A stretch of 8,584 nt of DNA from Candidatus Avacholeplasma faecigallinarum. GTDB taxonomy: Bacteria > Bacillota_I > Bacilli_A > Acholeplasmatales > Anaeroplasmataceae. A program made the translations under genes and the position numbers. The notes under the pieces were generated by a model. It was given only the letters and a program-made list of their open reading frames with translations. It did not search any database and was not told the origin of the DNA. Each line of letters opens with the position of its first letter. Position 1 is the first letter of the stretch. Of the stretch, positions 1 to 8,548 are shown piece after piece. The stretch spans positions 1 to 8,584 of the forward strand of contig DVKU01000136.1 in the NCBI GenBank assembly GCA_018715825.1, in the 5' to 3' direction.

Positions 1-3000
1 AGGTTTCCAAATTAGAAGAAATAGTATTTTTTTCAATGATTGTTTTCTTGGTTAAATCATTTTTATTTTTCTTAAAATTATTGTCTAATTCATTTAAATC
101 ATTTCTAAAATTCTTTTTTATTTCTTCTAGATTATAGCACATAGCATAGTAATCTTTATAAAAATTTTGTCTTGCATTTTTATTTTCATTTAAAATAGCC
201 TTAACATCCTGTTCGTGGCGTAAATTATGGATTTTTAAAATATTGGCATGTCCCTTAGACTGCTGATTATAAAAATCATCTAATTTATCTATTTTTTCTA
301 AATGTACTGAAACCTTTTTGTCATATTCCTTTTTGTTTTCTTCAATTAAAATTGTTGTTTTACCATAAACATGATTTATATCATGTTTAAATTTTATTAA
401 TAAAAGCTTCTTATCTTTTTTTAAGGCAGAAGTAGTGCTATCATAAAAATTATTAATGATTTTATAAAGTTCCTCAAAAATTTTTAAATTATATTTATAG
501 GCAGCATTCTTAGTTTTATTAACATTAGAAATAATATTTTTTTCATCAAATTTTTGATTTTGGGCATAGTCCTGTAAATCCTGGGCTACAGTTAAAGAAA
601 ATTTTGACAATACTTTTTTCAATTCATAAAATGAAAAGGCACTATTATATTGCATCTTTTTAATTTCTTTAACTCTAATATTATAGTCCTTATCTACACC
701 CTTAAGCTCATTTTTGTTACTTTGATAATCATGTTCAAGTATTTTTTTAAATTTTAAAATTTCATTTATTTTATCATAAAATTCATTAATAGATTTTAAA
801 TTTTTTTCATACTCATTTTTCAAATTATTTTTTTGAGCTAAATCGTGAGTTGCAGATATTTTTTGCTTAATCAAATTATTTTGATTTTCTAGATTATAAA
901 TACGATTTTGAAATGTTTCAACAGTATTACTGTAGTTTTCTAGGGTATCAGAAATTGATTTGTTTTTAGTAGTTAATCTTTTAGTATCAGCTTCAAATGT
1001 TTGTAATAAATCATCATAATAGATTTGAAATTTAAATTTTTCCTCAAAATCTATTCTTTTATAAATAATTTCAGATTCTTGATCATTTAAGCTAGATATT
1101 AGATTACTATAATATTTTAATAAAATTTGATTAAAGTCTTTAATAAAGATTTTAGCAATATCGAAATTATCTTCATTAATTGTGATTGAATTTAAAAAAA
1201 CATAAAGTATACGTGAGGATATAAGATCCATTTCTTTAATCAAGATAATAAAGGTTGATAGAATTTGATGAATTATTTTAATTTCACCTTCAAATCTTTG
1301 ATTAAGGGTTGTATGATTGATAGAATCAATTAGGTAAGAGGCATTTCTAATTTGAACATTTCTATCCTCAGTTTCATAAATTTGATTTTCTTTAATTTTA
1401 TAAGCGGTGTTAATTATATCACGCTGTAAAGCTTCATTCGCCCGATTGATTTTAATATTGTTTAAAGCCTCAAATCTTTGATTTTCTAATTCTAATTTTT
1501 TACGGCTATAATTAAGATTATTTTTAGAAGTTTTAACATTAAGGTTATAGGAACTGATATTATAGTTATTTAATAATTTATTTGTTTCTGTTTGTAATAG
1601 ATTTATAACAGAATAGTAGCTTGTCTTTATATTACGTTTGTTATTTTCATATGTATGAATTATTTTTTTTAATTCTTCATTAGCCTTTAATTCATATTTA
1701 TATTTATTTATTTTAGATTGAATCATTTCAATCTTCTTTTGAAAGTTTGCCTCAGAAATATCTAGGTCCTTTTCTAAATCTTTAGATCTAATGCGGCTTT
1801 GGCACTTTATCTGATTGGCTTTTTTATTGTAACGCATATTAGAAATTGTAATAGATGAATTCATATCTATTTCATAAATACCATTCATTTCCTGATAGTA
1901 TTTATTATCACCCTGCTCTTTTTCACTATATTTTCTTAGTAGATAGCTTCTATCTAAATCTAATAGTGCTTTATTGCTTCTAATGTTTTCAATTTCTTTA
2001 TGATACAATAGTTCATGCTTTTTCGTTTTTTTGTATTCACTATGATTATATTGCTTGATTAGACGATAATAATATTTATTTCTAGCCTTGATTAATCTTT
2101 TAGTATGCATATCAAGCTCACCAGAAGTATTTTTATTATTAGAAAGAATCTTTAATATCTCCTGTTCTTGTCTTTTTTTTAGTTCAAAACAGCGGTAGTA
2201 ATATTTACGTTGATTTTCCTCTAACATTAATGAATGATTTGTTTTATATTCATTCATATAATCATCTAGCTTTGTAACATTATAAACGAAATCCTTTTGA
2301 ATTTTTTGACTTTCCATTTGGTATTCATGCTTTTTATTTTCCTTTTCCATTTGGGCATCATTTAGTGCCTTAGTATAGGTATTTCTAGCATTATCAATGG
2401 ATTTATTTTTTTCATCTACTAATATTTTTATTTCATTATTTAAAAAAATACTTTCTTGTCTAAACTTTTCCTTCATTTGGATTCTTATTTGGTTAAGCTT
2501 ATTGGAAACTTCAGTAAGTTCAGCATTATACTGATTATTTTTTTCAATTATTTTTTTCATTAGTTCATCACAACTAATGTCATAGCTTTTTAGTGATTCC
2601 TCATATTCTTTTTGAATTTGGGCTAATTTTATTTCTAGCTTTTGATTATTGGTATTAATACTTTGATTATAGGTTTCTTTAGCAGAGGCGATTTGGTAGT
2701 CGTAACGTTTAATATTTTCCTCATATTCTCGTTTAAATATGTCCTCAGTTTGTTTAGATGATATTATAAAAAACTCAATGTCTTGCTTAAAACTGTCTAT
2801 AGATTTTGCACAAGATTGCTTTAAATCATTTATTTGCTGATTTAAAAGATTTATTTTTTGTATATATTTATTTTTGATAACATCAAGAGAGAAGTTTAAA
2901 TTGTTCTGAATTTTTTCTATTTCAATTTTATTAAGCTGTAAGACCTTTTTAAATGATTGCTCAAAGTTTAATGATTGCTTTTCTAGGGTAGCAATATATT

Positions 3001-3154
3001 GATTAGAGGTGGTATTTAATGAGTTTATTAATCTTTTCAAACGAGCTAAAAGTGTAGGAGTAAAAATCTCTTTATCATTAAGAATTTCGTATCTATGTAT
3101 AAAGGCTAAAAGATCATCGTTTAGCTTTTTAACAGCATTACTGTAATCACTCAT
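1..3154 (-). CDS. Giant coiled-coil protein of unknown function, C-terminus cut by the window edge
   Basis: The frame starts at ATG 3154-3152 and stays open for 1,051 complete codons to the left edge, so the C-terminus is missing. I read every codon and found no stop. The protein is rich in Lys, Asn, Glu, Ile, Leu and Tyr. It has a single proline (P33), no tryptophan, about seven glycines and five cysteines, as expected of a long helical rod. Heptad spacing is visible: L460, L464, F471, I475, I478, I482, Y485 and L489 follow 3-4 spacing with one gap. The N-terminus (MSDYSNAVKKLNDDLLAF) is not a signal peptide and has no Walker A motif, so SMC or Rad50 identity is unlikely. Residues about 612-691 are richer in hydrophobic residues and may break the rod. 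A textbook ribosome site 6 nt upstream fixes the start. It is transcribed divergently from the methyltransferase gene. A cytoskeletal or scaffold role is possible but only inferred. That it is coding is nearly certain; its function is unknown. Confidence 0.93.
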   Translation of the reverse strand, partial: MSDYSNAVKKLNDDLLAFIHRYEILNDKEIFTPTLLARLKRLINSLNTTSNQYIATLEKQSLNFEQSFKKVLQLNKIEIEKIQNNLNFSLDVIKNKYIQKINLLNQQINDLKQSCAKSIDSFKQDIEFFIISSKQTEDIFKREYEENIKRYDYQIASAKETYNQSINTNNQKLEIKLAQIQKEYEESLKSYDISCDELMKKIIEKNNQYNAELTEVSNKLNQIRIQMKEKFRQESIFLNNEIKILVDEKNKSIDNARNTYTKALNDAQMEKENKKHEYQMESQKIQKDFVYNVTKLDDYMNEYKTNHSLMLEENQRKYYYRCFELKKRQEQEILKILSNNKNTSGELDMHTKRLIKARNKYYYRLIKQYNHSEYKKTKKHELLYHKEIENIRSNKALLDLDRSYLLRKYSEKEQGDNKYYQEMNGIYEIDMNSSITISNMRYNKKANQIKCQSRIRSKDLEKDLDISEANFQKKIEMIQSKINKYKYELKANEELKKIIHTYENNKRNIKTSYYSVINLLQTETNKLLNNYNISSYNLNVKTSKNNLNYSRKKLELENQRFEALNNIKINRANEALQRDIINTAYKIKENQIYETEDRNVQIRNASYLIDSINHTTLNQRFEGEIKIIHQILSTFIILIKEMDLISSRILYVFLNSITINEDNFDIAKIFIKDFNQILLKYYSNLISSLNDQESEIIYKRIDFEEKFKFQIYYDDLLQTFEADTKRLTTKNKSISDTLENYSNTVETFQNRIYNLENQNNLIKQKISATHDLAQKNNLKNEYEKNLKSINEFYDKINEILKFKKILEHDYQSNKNELKGVDKDYNIRVKEIKKMQYNSAFSFYELKKVLSKFSLTVAQDLQDYAQNQKFDEKNIISNVNKTKNAAYKYNLKIFEELYKIINNFYDSTTSALKKDKKLLLIKFKHDINHVYGKTTILIEENKKEYDKKVSVHLEKIDKLDDFYNQQSKGHANILKIHNLRHEQDVKAILNENKNARQNFYKDYYAMCYNLEEIKKNFRNDLNELDNNFKKNKNDLTKKTIIEKNTISSNLET

Positions 3155-3160
3155 TTTTAC

Positions 3161-3168
3161 ACCTCCTT
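3161..3168 (-). promoter_or_regulatory. Strong ribosome binding site of the coiled-coil gene
   Basis: Read on the minus strand this is AAGGAGGT, followed by GTAAAA and then ATG. The near-perfect anti-16S match at ideal spacing selects the ATG at 3154. It rules out the in-frame ATG at 3181-3179, which lies upstream of this site. Confidence 0.9.
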
Positions 3169-3195
3169 GCCTTGTTGACATTAATATTATATAAT
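3167..3195 (+). promoter_or_regulatory. Sigma-A-type promoter for the methyltransferase-LysM unit
   Basis: TTGCCT (3167-3172, 4 of 6) is followed after 17 nt by a perfect TATAAT (3190-3195). The expected start near 3202 leaves a leader of about 32 nt. A competing reading uses the perfect TTGACA at 3175-3180 with TTTAAA at 3199-3204 and an 18-nt spacer. Its -35 is better and its -10 is worse, and both could contribute. The -35 abuts the ribosome site of the divergent gene. Confidence 0.55.
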
Positions 3196-3214
3196 TAATT
3201 TAAATAATAGTAAA
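3186..3214 (-). promoter_or_regulatory. Sigma-A-type promoter for the coiled-coil gene
   Basis: On the minus strand, TTTACT (3214-3209, 4 of 6 to TTGACA) is followed after exactly 17 nt by a perfect TATAAT (3191-3186). The predicted transcript starts near 3179, giving a leader of about 25 nt with the ribosome site inside it. The -10 overlaps that of the oppositely directed promoter through the palindrome ATTATATAAT (3186-3195). Confidence 0.65.
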
Positions 3215-3233
3215 GAAAATTGGTGTATGCATT

Positions 3234-3830
3234 ATGCGATGTTTTTGTCATAATTTGATGAAAAAAAAGCTTATAAATAATATGGAATTTTACTACTGTA
3301 GTAATTGCGGATATTTAAAAAAAATAAACATTCCTACCTTAGAACAAGAAAAGTCACGCTATGATTTACATATTTGTGATGAGGGCTATCAAAAATATAT
3401 GAATTGTGTTTTTAATAATGTTAAGCCATATTTAATAAATGGTGAGAGTTTAGATTTTGGCTGTGGAAAAATTCATCTTTTAAGCGATATTTTAAATGCT
3501 AATGGTTTTAGCTGTAGTTATTATGATTTGTTTTATTATAATGATTTAAAATTTAAAAAATATGATAATATTATTTTAATAGAAGTATTTGAGCATATTA
3601 ATGATACATATGATTTGATTAAAAAACTATTATCTATGCTTAGTGAAAATGGCAGAATTATAGTTATGACCAAGTTTATTCCTAAGGATTTAAATAATTG
3701 GTGGTATTTAAGAGATATTACTCATGTAAGCTTTGTTGGCGTAAAAAGTATCCAAGCCTTAGCTAAAGCTTTTAATTTAAAGGCTATTATAGATGAAAAT
3801 AATTCTTTATTTGTTCTTTCACGCATATAA
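3234..3830 (+). CDS. Class I SAM-dependent methyltransferase with N-terminal zinc ribbon
   Basis: This 198-residue protein resembles the small bacterial methyltransferases often labelled as ubiquinone-biosynthesis-like methylases (Methyltransf_23 type), whose true substrate is generally unknown. Seen here: a short zinc-ribbon-like start with C3, C5/H6, C22 and C25; the family RYDLH element at 42-46; SAM-binding motif I LDFGCG (73-78); an acidic residue after strand 2 (D98); EVFEHI (117-122); and the hallmark WWYLRDITHVSF (156-167). Family members usually have a second Gly-rich turn after GCG, whereas here the sequence is GCGKIHLL. The ribosome site is weak (GGTG at 3222-3225), but the upstream ATG at 3227 is out of frame and soon stops. 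It is first in a two-gene unit with the LysM gene 15 bp downstream. The methyltransferase fold is confident; the substrate is unknown, and a role in quinone synthesis should not be assumed. Confidence 0.85.
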   Translation: MRCFCHNLMKKKLINNMEFYYCSNCGYLKKINIPTLEQEKSRYDLHICDEGYQKYMNCVFNNVKPYLINGESLDFGCGKIHLLSDILNANGFSCSYYDLFYYNDLKFKKYDNIILIEVFEHINDTYDLIKKLLSMLSENGRIIVMTKFIPKDLNNWWYLRDITHVSFVGVKSIQALAKAFNLKAIIDENNSLFVLSRI

Positions 3831-3836
3831 TTAGTT

Positions 3837-3842
3837 GGTGAT
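3837..3842 (+). promoter_or_regulatory. GGTGAT-type ribosome binding site of the LysM gene
   Basis: GGTGAT complements the 3' end of the usual anti-Shine-Dalgarno tail (AUCACC). It sits 3 nt from the ATG, which places the full AGGAGGTGAT pairing register at normal spacing. Confidence 0.65.
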
Positions 3843-3845
3843 AGC

Positions 3846-4220
3846 ATGATAGAGCATATTGTTAAGAATAATGAGAGTGTAGAATCAATTTTAAATCATT
3901 ATAATATTTCCTTAGAGGAGTTGAAAGCAAACAATCATCATATTACAGATTTTAATAATTTAATTTGTGGTACTAAGCTTTTAATTCCTAATTTAACTAG
4001 TGAGGTAGAACAAATATTAAACACTACAGAGAGCTTTGTTATGGATTATTATCCAAAGATAAGTGAAGAGCTTTCAAAAGTAGAGGCTGTTAAGACTGAT
4101 TCTAAAGTTGAAACTAAACCTAAAAATGAAAATCAGCCCTCTACAAACATTAATGAAAGCAAATCAAGAAGAGCATATCCAGGTATTCTACCACCTAATA
4201 GGCCTTATAATGGTAGATAA
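3846..4220 (+). CDS. Small LysM-domain protein without export signal
   Basis: This 124-residue protein has one N-terminal LysM domain (about residues 3-48: HIVKNNES start, ISLEELKANN middle, GTKLLIP end). A variable, Lys/Glu/Asn-rich linker follows, and the tail is basic and Pro-rich with the sequence YPGILPP (about 112-118). LysM modules bind N-acetylglucosamine polymers such as peptidoglycan. There is no signal peptide or membrane segment, so secretion by the general route is not evident. Signal-less proteins with an N-terminal LysM, such as Bacillus SafA, act on the forespore surface, and in B. subtilis safA lies a few genes upstream of ruvA, as this gene does here. That link is suggestive only, and no sporulation gene is visible. 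GGTGAT at 3837-3842 is a good ribosome site 3 nt before the ATG. The gene is probably co-transcribed with the methyltransferase gene and ends at the terminator on its stop codon. Confidence 0.8.
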   Translation: MIEHIVKNNESVESILNHYNISLEELKANNHHITDFNNLICGTKLLIPNLTSEVEQILNTTESFVMDYYPKISEELSKVEAVKTDSKVETKPKNENQPSTNINESKSRRAYPGILPPNRPYNGR

Positions 4221-4258
4221 AAAGGCAAGCTAGAACTTGTCTTTTTATCTTTTATTTT
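4216..4258 (+). terminator. Intrinsic terminator after the methyltransferase-LysM unit
   Basis: GATAAAAAGGCAAG (4216-4229) pairs with CTTGTCTTTTTATC (4236-4249) to form a 14-bp stem with one G-U pair and a CTAGAA loop. A T-rich run to 4258 follows. The stem includes the TAA stop of the LysM gene (4218-4220). The A-rich left arm gives a U-run on the right, and because the stem is almost symmetric it would also fold on the other strand. It separates the upstream unit from the ruvA operon. Confidence 0.85.
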
Positions 4259-4270
4259 GCCAATTTTTGT

Positions 4271-4278
4271 GATATTAT
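4271..4278 (+). promoter_or_regulatory. Possible extended -10 promoter of the ruvA operon
   Basis: Between the terminator and ruvA there is TATTAT (4273-4278), preceded by a G at 4271 and a T at 4270, which makes an extended -10 (TGnTATTAT). No good -35 lies 17 nt upstream (TTTTAT). An alternative, TTGCCA (4257-4262) with TATAAC (4278-4283), would start transcription inside the ribosome site and is less likely. The predicted leader is very short, about 12 nt. Confidence 0.4.
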
Positions 4279-4286
4279 ATAACTTG

Positions 4287-4292
4287 GGTGAT
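4287..4292 (+). promoter_or_regulatory. Ribosome binding site that fixes the ruvA start
   Basis: GGTGAT lies 4 nt before ATG 4297. A GTG at 4288 in the same frame is part of this site, so it is not the start codon. Confidence 0.75.
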
Positions 4293-4296
4293 TGTC

Positions 4297-4854
4297 ATGT
4301 ATGGCTATATTATAGGTAAGATTACTAAAATAACTCCTAAATTTATTATATGTGAAAATAATGGAATTGGTTATTTATTGATAGTTAGTAATCCTTACAA
4401 TTTTAAATTAAATGATGAATATAAAATACATACATATCAATATGTTAGAGAGGATATAATAGATTTATATGGCTTTCAAACAGAGGAAGAAAAGGAATTA
4501 TTTTTAAAGCTTATCTCTGTTAGTGGTATTGGGCCTAAAAGTGCTTTAAGTATGCTTGCTAGCGGCAAGGTTAGTGAGATTATTAAGGCAATTGAGGATA
4601 GAAATGATGCTTACTTACGTAAATTTCCAGGTATAGGAGCTAAGGCTAGTCAGCAAATCATATTAGATTTACGTGGTAAATTGTCTTTTACAGATGAATT
4701 ATTAGTTCCTAACTCCAAATTAGATGATGTAGAAGGGGCATTATTAGCTTTGGGCTATAATAAAAAGGAAATCAGTAAGGTTTTAGCTAAGCTTGATGCT
4801 TCTTTAGATGAAGCTACATTAGTTAAGCAAGCTCTTCAGCAAATGATAAAGTAG
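4297..4854 (+). CDS. ruvA: Holliday junction branch migration protein RuvA
   Basis: RuvA is a DNA-binding tetramer that holds a four-way recombination junction open and loads the RuvB motor. Counting from ATG 4297 the protein has 185 residues, slightly short of the usual 190-205. It starts MYGYIIGKI, typical of the family. Domain I is an OB fold ending in YVREDIIDLYGF (49-60); E52 and D53 match the acidic pin that helps separate strands. Domain II has two helix-hairpin-helix motifs, SVSGIGPKSA (74-83) and KFPGIGAKAS (109-118), followed by LDLRGKL. Residues about 140-185 match the flexible C-terminal domain III that contacts RuvB, with the ALxALGY element at 148-154. It is the first gene of the operon and lies 9 bp before ruvB. 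A 188-residue version from GTG 4288 would use a codon inside the ribosome site. The identification is very secure. Confidence 0.97.
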   Translation: MYGYIIGKITKITPKFIICENNGIGYLLIVSNPYNFKLNDEYKIHTYQYVREDIIDLYGFQTEEEKELFLKLISVSGIGPKSALSMLASGKVSEIIKAIEDRNDAYLRKFPGIGAKASQQIILDLRGKLSFTDELLVPNSKLDDVEGALLALGYNKKEISKVLAKLDASLDEATLVKQALQQMIK

Positions 4855-4863
4855 GTGATTTAG

Positions 4864-5877
4864 GTGTCAGCACAAAGAATTGTAGATCCGGACTTGCAGC
4901 AAAGCGATAATGAAGATGGCTTAAGTTTAAGACCGTCTAAATTAAGTGAATATATTGGTCAAAGTCAGGCTAAAGAGATGCTTGGAGTCTATATTCAGGC
5001 TGCCCTAAAGCGTAATGAGGCATTAGATCACGTTTTATTATATGGTCCACCAGGACTTGGTAAGACGACCTTAGCAACTATTATTGCTAATGAATTAGGT
5101 GTGAATATTAAGGTTATTTCTGGGCCAGCCATTGAAAGAAGTGGTGATTTAGCTGCGATTTTATCAACCTTAAATGAGGGTGATGTTTTATTTATTGATG
5201 AAATTCATCGACTTCCTCGTTATGTAGAGGAGGTTTTATATAGTGCCATGGAGGATTATGTTTTAGATATAATGGTAGGTAAAGATTCACAGGCTAGAAG
5301 TATAAGGGTAGAATTGCCACCATTTACTTTGGTTGGTGCTACTACTAGATTTGGTGATCTGGCAGCTCCTTTAAGAGATAGATTTGGTGTAGTTATAAGG
5401 CTTGATTATTATTCAGTTACTGATTTAGAGTTAATTGTTAACAGAACTGCAAGTGTTTATAATACAAAAATAGAAAAACAAGCTTCTATGGAACTAGCTA
5501 AAAGAAGTAGAGGAACGCCAAGAATTGCCAATAGATTATTCCGTCGAGTTAGAGATTTTGCTGATGTTAAAAATGATGGAATTATATCTTTAGATATTTG
5601 TAAGGAATCATTAAAAAAATTAGGTATTGATGATGATGGACTTGATTATACTGATTATCGTTACCTAAAAGCCTTAATTGAAACGTTCAAGGGTGGTCCA
5701 GTTGGTGTTGAATCGCTTTCAGCAACCATTTCTGAGGAGGTTAGTACTATTGAGGATGTGTATGAGCCATATCTTCTTCAGGAGGGCTATATTAAACGTT
5801 CTAATCGTGGAAGAATTGCGACAGAAAAGGCTTATAAGCAATTAGGCATTAAATATTATAAGGGGTTGTTTTCATGA
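4864..5877 (+). CDS. ruvB: Holliday junction DNA helicase RuvB
   Basis: RuvB is the AAA+ ATPase whose hexameric rings pump DNA through the RuvA-bound junction during recombinational repair. The 337 residues match full family length. Visible parts: Walker [10 protein letters not shown] (61-69), Walker B with DEIH (112-115), sensor 1 GATTR (158-162), the arginine-finger segment APLRDRFG (168-175), sensor 2 RGTPRIANR (216-224), and a C-terminal winged helix with FKGGPVG (275-281) and the basic RSNRGRIAT (312-320). The start is GTG, supported by AGGTGAT at 4853-4859, which overlaps the TAG of ruvA. The stop TGA overlaps the ATG of queA (ATGA), indicating translational coupling. That TGA at the normal family end also shows UGA is a stop in this genome. 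No ruvC is present in the window; Bacillota commonly use RecU for resolution. Confidence 0.98.
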   Translation: MSAQRIVDPDLQQSDNEDGLSLRPSKLSEYIGQSQAKEMLGVYIQAALKRNEALDHVLLYGPPGLGKTTLATIIANELGVNIKVISGPAIERSGDLAAILSTLNEGDVLFIDEIHRLPRYVEEVLYSAMEDYVLDIMVGKDSQARSIRVELPPFTLVGATTRFGDLAAPLRDRFGVVIRLDYYSVTDLELIVNRTASVYNTKIEKQASMELAKRSRGTPRIANRLFRRVRDFADVKNDGIISLDICKESLKKLGIDDDGLDYTDYRYLKALIETFKGGPVGVESLSATISEEVSTIEDVYEPYLLQEGYIKRSNRGRIATEKAYKQLGIKYYKGLFS

Positions 5878-6896
5878 TATTAACAAAGGATTATGATTAT
5901 TATTTGCCAAAGGAATTAATAGCCCAAACGCCTTTAGAAAATAGAAGTGAATCTAGATTAATGATACTAAATCGTAAAAATAAGACTATAGAGCATAAGC
6001 ATTTCTCAGATATAGTTGATTATTTAGATGAAAATGATGTTTTAGTGTTAAACGATACTAAAGTCATTCCAGCTAGACTATATGGTCACAAGGAGGATAC
6101 TAATGCCTTAATTGAGATTTTATTACTTCATGATAAAGGCAATAATGTATGGCAAACATTAGCTAAGCCACAAAGAAGGGTAAAAATAGGTAGTATTATT
6201 TCTTTTGGTGATGGTAGACTTAAGGCTAAATGTGTAAAAAAGGAAGATATGGGTATTTGTGAGTTTGAGCTTATCTATGATGGTATTTTAGTAGAAATCT
6301 TAGATTCACTTGGGGAAATGCCATTGCCACCATATATTCACGAAAAATTAGCTGATAAGGATAGGTATCAGACCGTTTATGCAAAAAATCCTGGTAGTGC
6401 GGCAGCTCCAACAGCTGGATTGCATTTTACACCTGAACTTTTGAAAAAAATTCAGGATAAGGGAGTTCAAATTGTATATATTACCCTACATGTTGGCTTG
6501 GGAACATTTAGACCTGTAGAAGAAGAGGATCTTACAAATCATGTTATGCATGAGGAGTATTATGAGATTTCTAAAGAGGCTGCAGATACACTAAATAAGG
6601 CAAAGCAGCAAGGAAAAAGGATTGTGGCCGTTGGCACAACTTCAACAAGAACTTTAGAATCAGCTTATGATAATGGCTTTAAGCCATGTTGTCAAACAAC
6701 ATCTATTTTTATTTATCCAGGCTTTAAATTTAAAGCTATTGATGCACAAATTACAAATTTTCATTTGCCAAAATCAACCTTGATAATGCTTGTTAGTGCT
6801 TTTGCAGGACGAGAATTTATCTTAAAGGCTTATGAAGAGGCGGTCAAAGAGAAATATCGTTTCTTTTCATTTGGTGATGCAATGTTTATAGAATAG
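5874..6896 (+). CDS. queA: tRNA preQ1(34) S-adenosylmethionine ribosyltransferase-isomerase QueA
   Basis: QueA transfers and rearranges the ribosyl part of S-adenosylmethionine onto preQ1 at position 34 of GUN-anticodon tRNAs (Tyr, His, Asp, Asn), giving epoxyqueuosine. The 340 residues equal the usual length. Family signatures include [19 protein letters not shown] (11-29), [13 protein letters not shown] (59-71), GEMPLPPYI (147-155), [11 protein letters not shown] (176-186), [10 protein letters not shown] (206-215), TTSTRTLES (255-263) and [14 protein letters not shown] (294-307). The ATG overlaps the TGA of ruvB, and AGGGG at 5861-5865 is the ribosome site. The operon also holds tgt, the preceding enzyme of the pathway. 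The final reduction enzyme (QueG or QueH) and the preQ1 synthesis genes are not in the window. Confidence 0.98.
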   Translation: MILTKDYDYYLPKELIAQTPLENRSESRLMILNRKNKTIEHKHFSDIVDYLDENDVLVLNDTKVIPARLYGHKEDTNALIEILLLHDKGNNVWQTLAKPQRRVKIGSIISFGDGRLKAKCVKKEDMGICEFELIYDGILVEILDSLGEMPLPPYIHEKLADKDRYQTVYAKNPGSAAAPTAGLHFTPELLKKIQDKGVQIVYITLHVGLGTFRPVEEEDLTNHVMHEEYYEISKEAADTLNKAKQQGKRIVAVGTTSTRTLESAYDNGFKPCCQTTSIFIYPGFKFKAIDAQITNFHLPKSTLIMLVSAFAGREFILKAYEEAVKEKYRFFSFGDAMFIE

Positions 6897-6909
6897 TGAG
6901 GTAAAATAA

Positions 6910-8540
<1,631 letters not shown>

Positions 8541-8548
8541 GTGATGTT

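Noticed and set aside
1..3154. SMC, Rad50 or MukB-type ATPase
   Set aside because: The N-terminus has no Walker A motif and goes almost directly into helices. The C-terminus is not visible, so a C-terminal head cannot be excluded.
1..3154. Tandem DNA repeats or a non-coding AT-rich region
   Set aside because: Repeated T-rich words occur, but they reflect Lys, Asn and Glu codons on the minus strand. One frame is open throughout, and I saw no regular DNA repeat unit.
3155..3181. Upstream in-frame ATG (3181-3179) for the coiled-coil gene
   Set aside because: The extension would be translated through the strong AAGGAGGT site, and it begins at about the predicted transcript start.
4288..4296. 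GTG start adding three residues to RuvA
   Set aside because: The GTG is part of the GGTGAT ribosome site, and RuvA proteins begin at the MYxYI motif encoded from 4297.
4250..4296. preQ1 riboswitch controlling the queA/tgt operon
   Set aside because: The leader before ruvA is only about 12-45 nt, and the region holds a terminator tail and promoter-like sequence with no C-rich preQ1 aptamer stem-loop.
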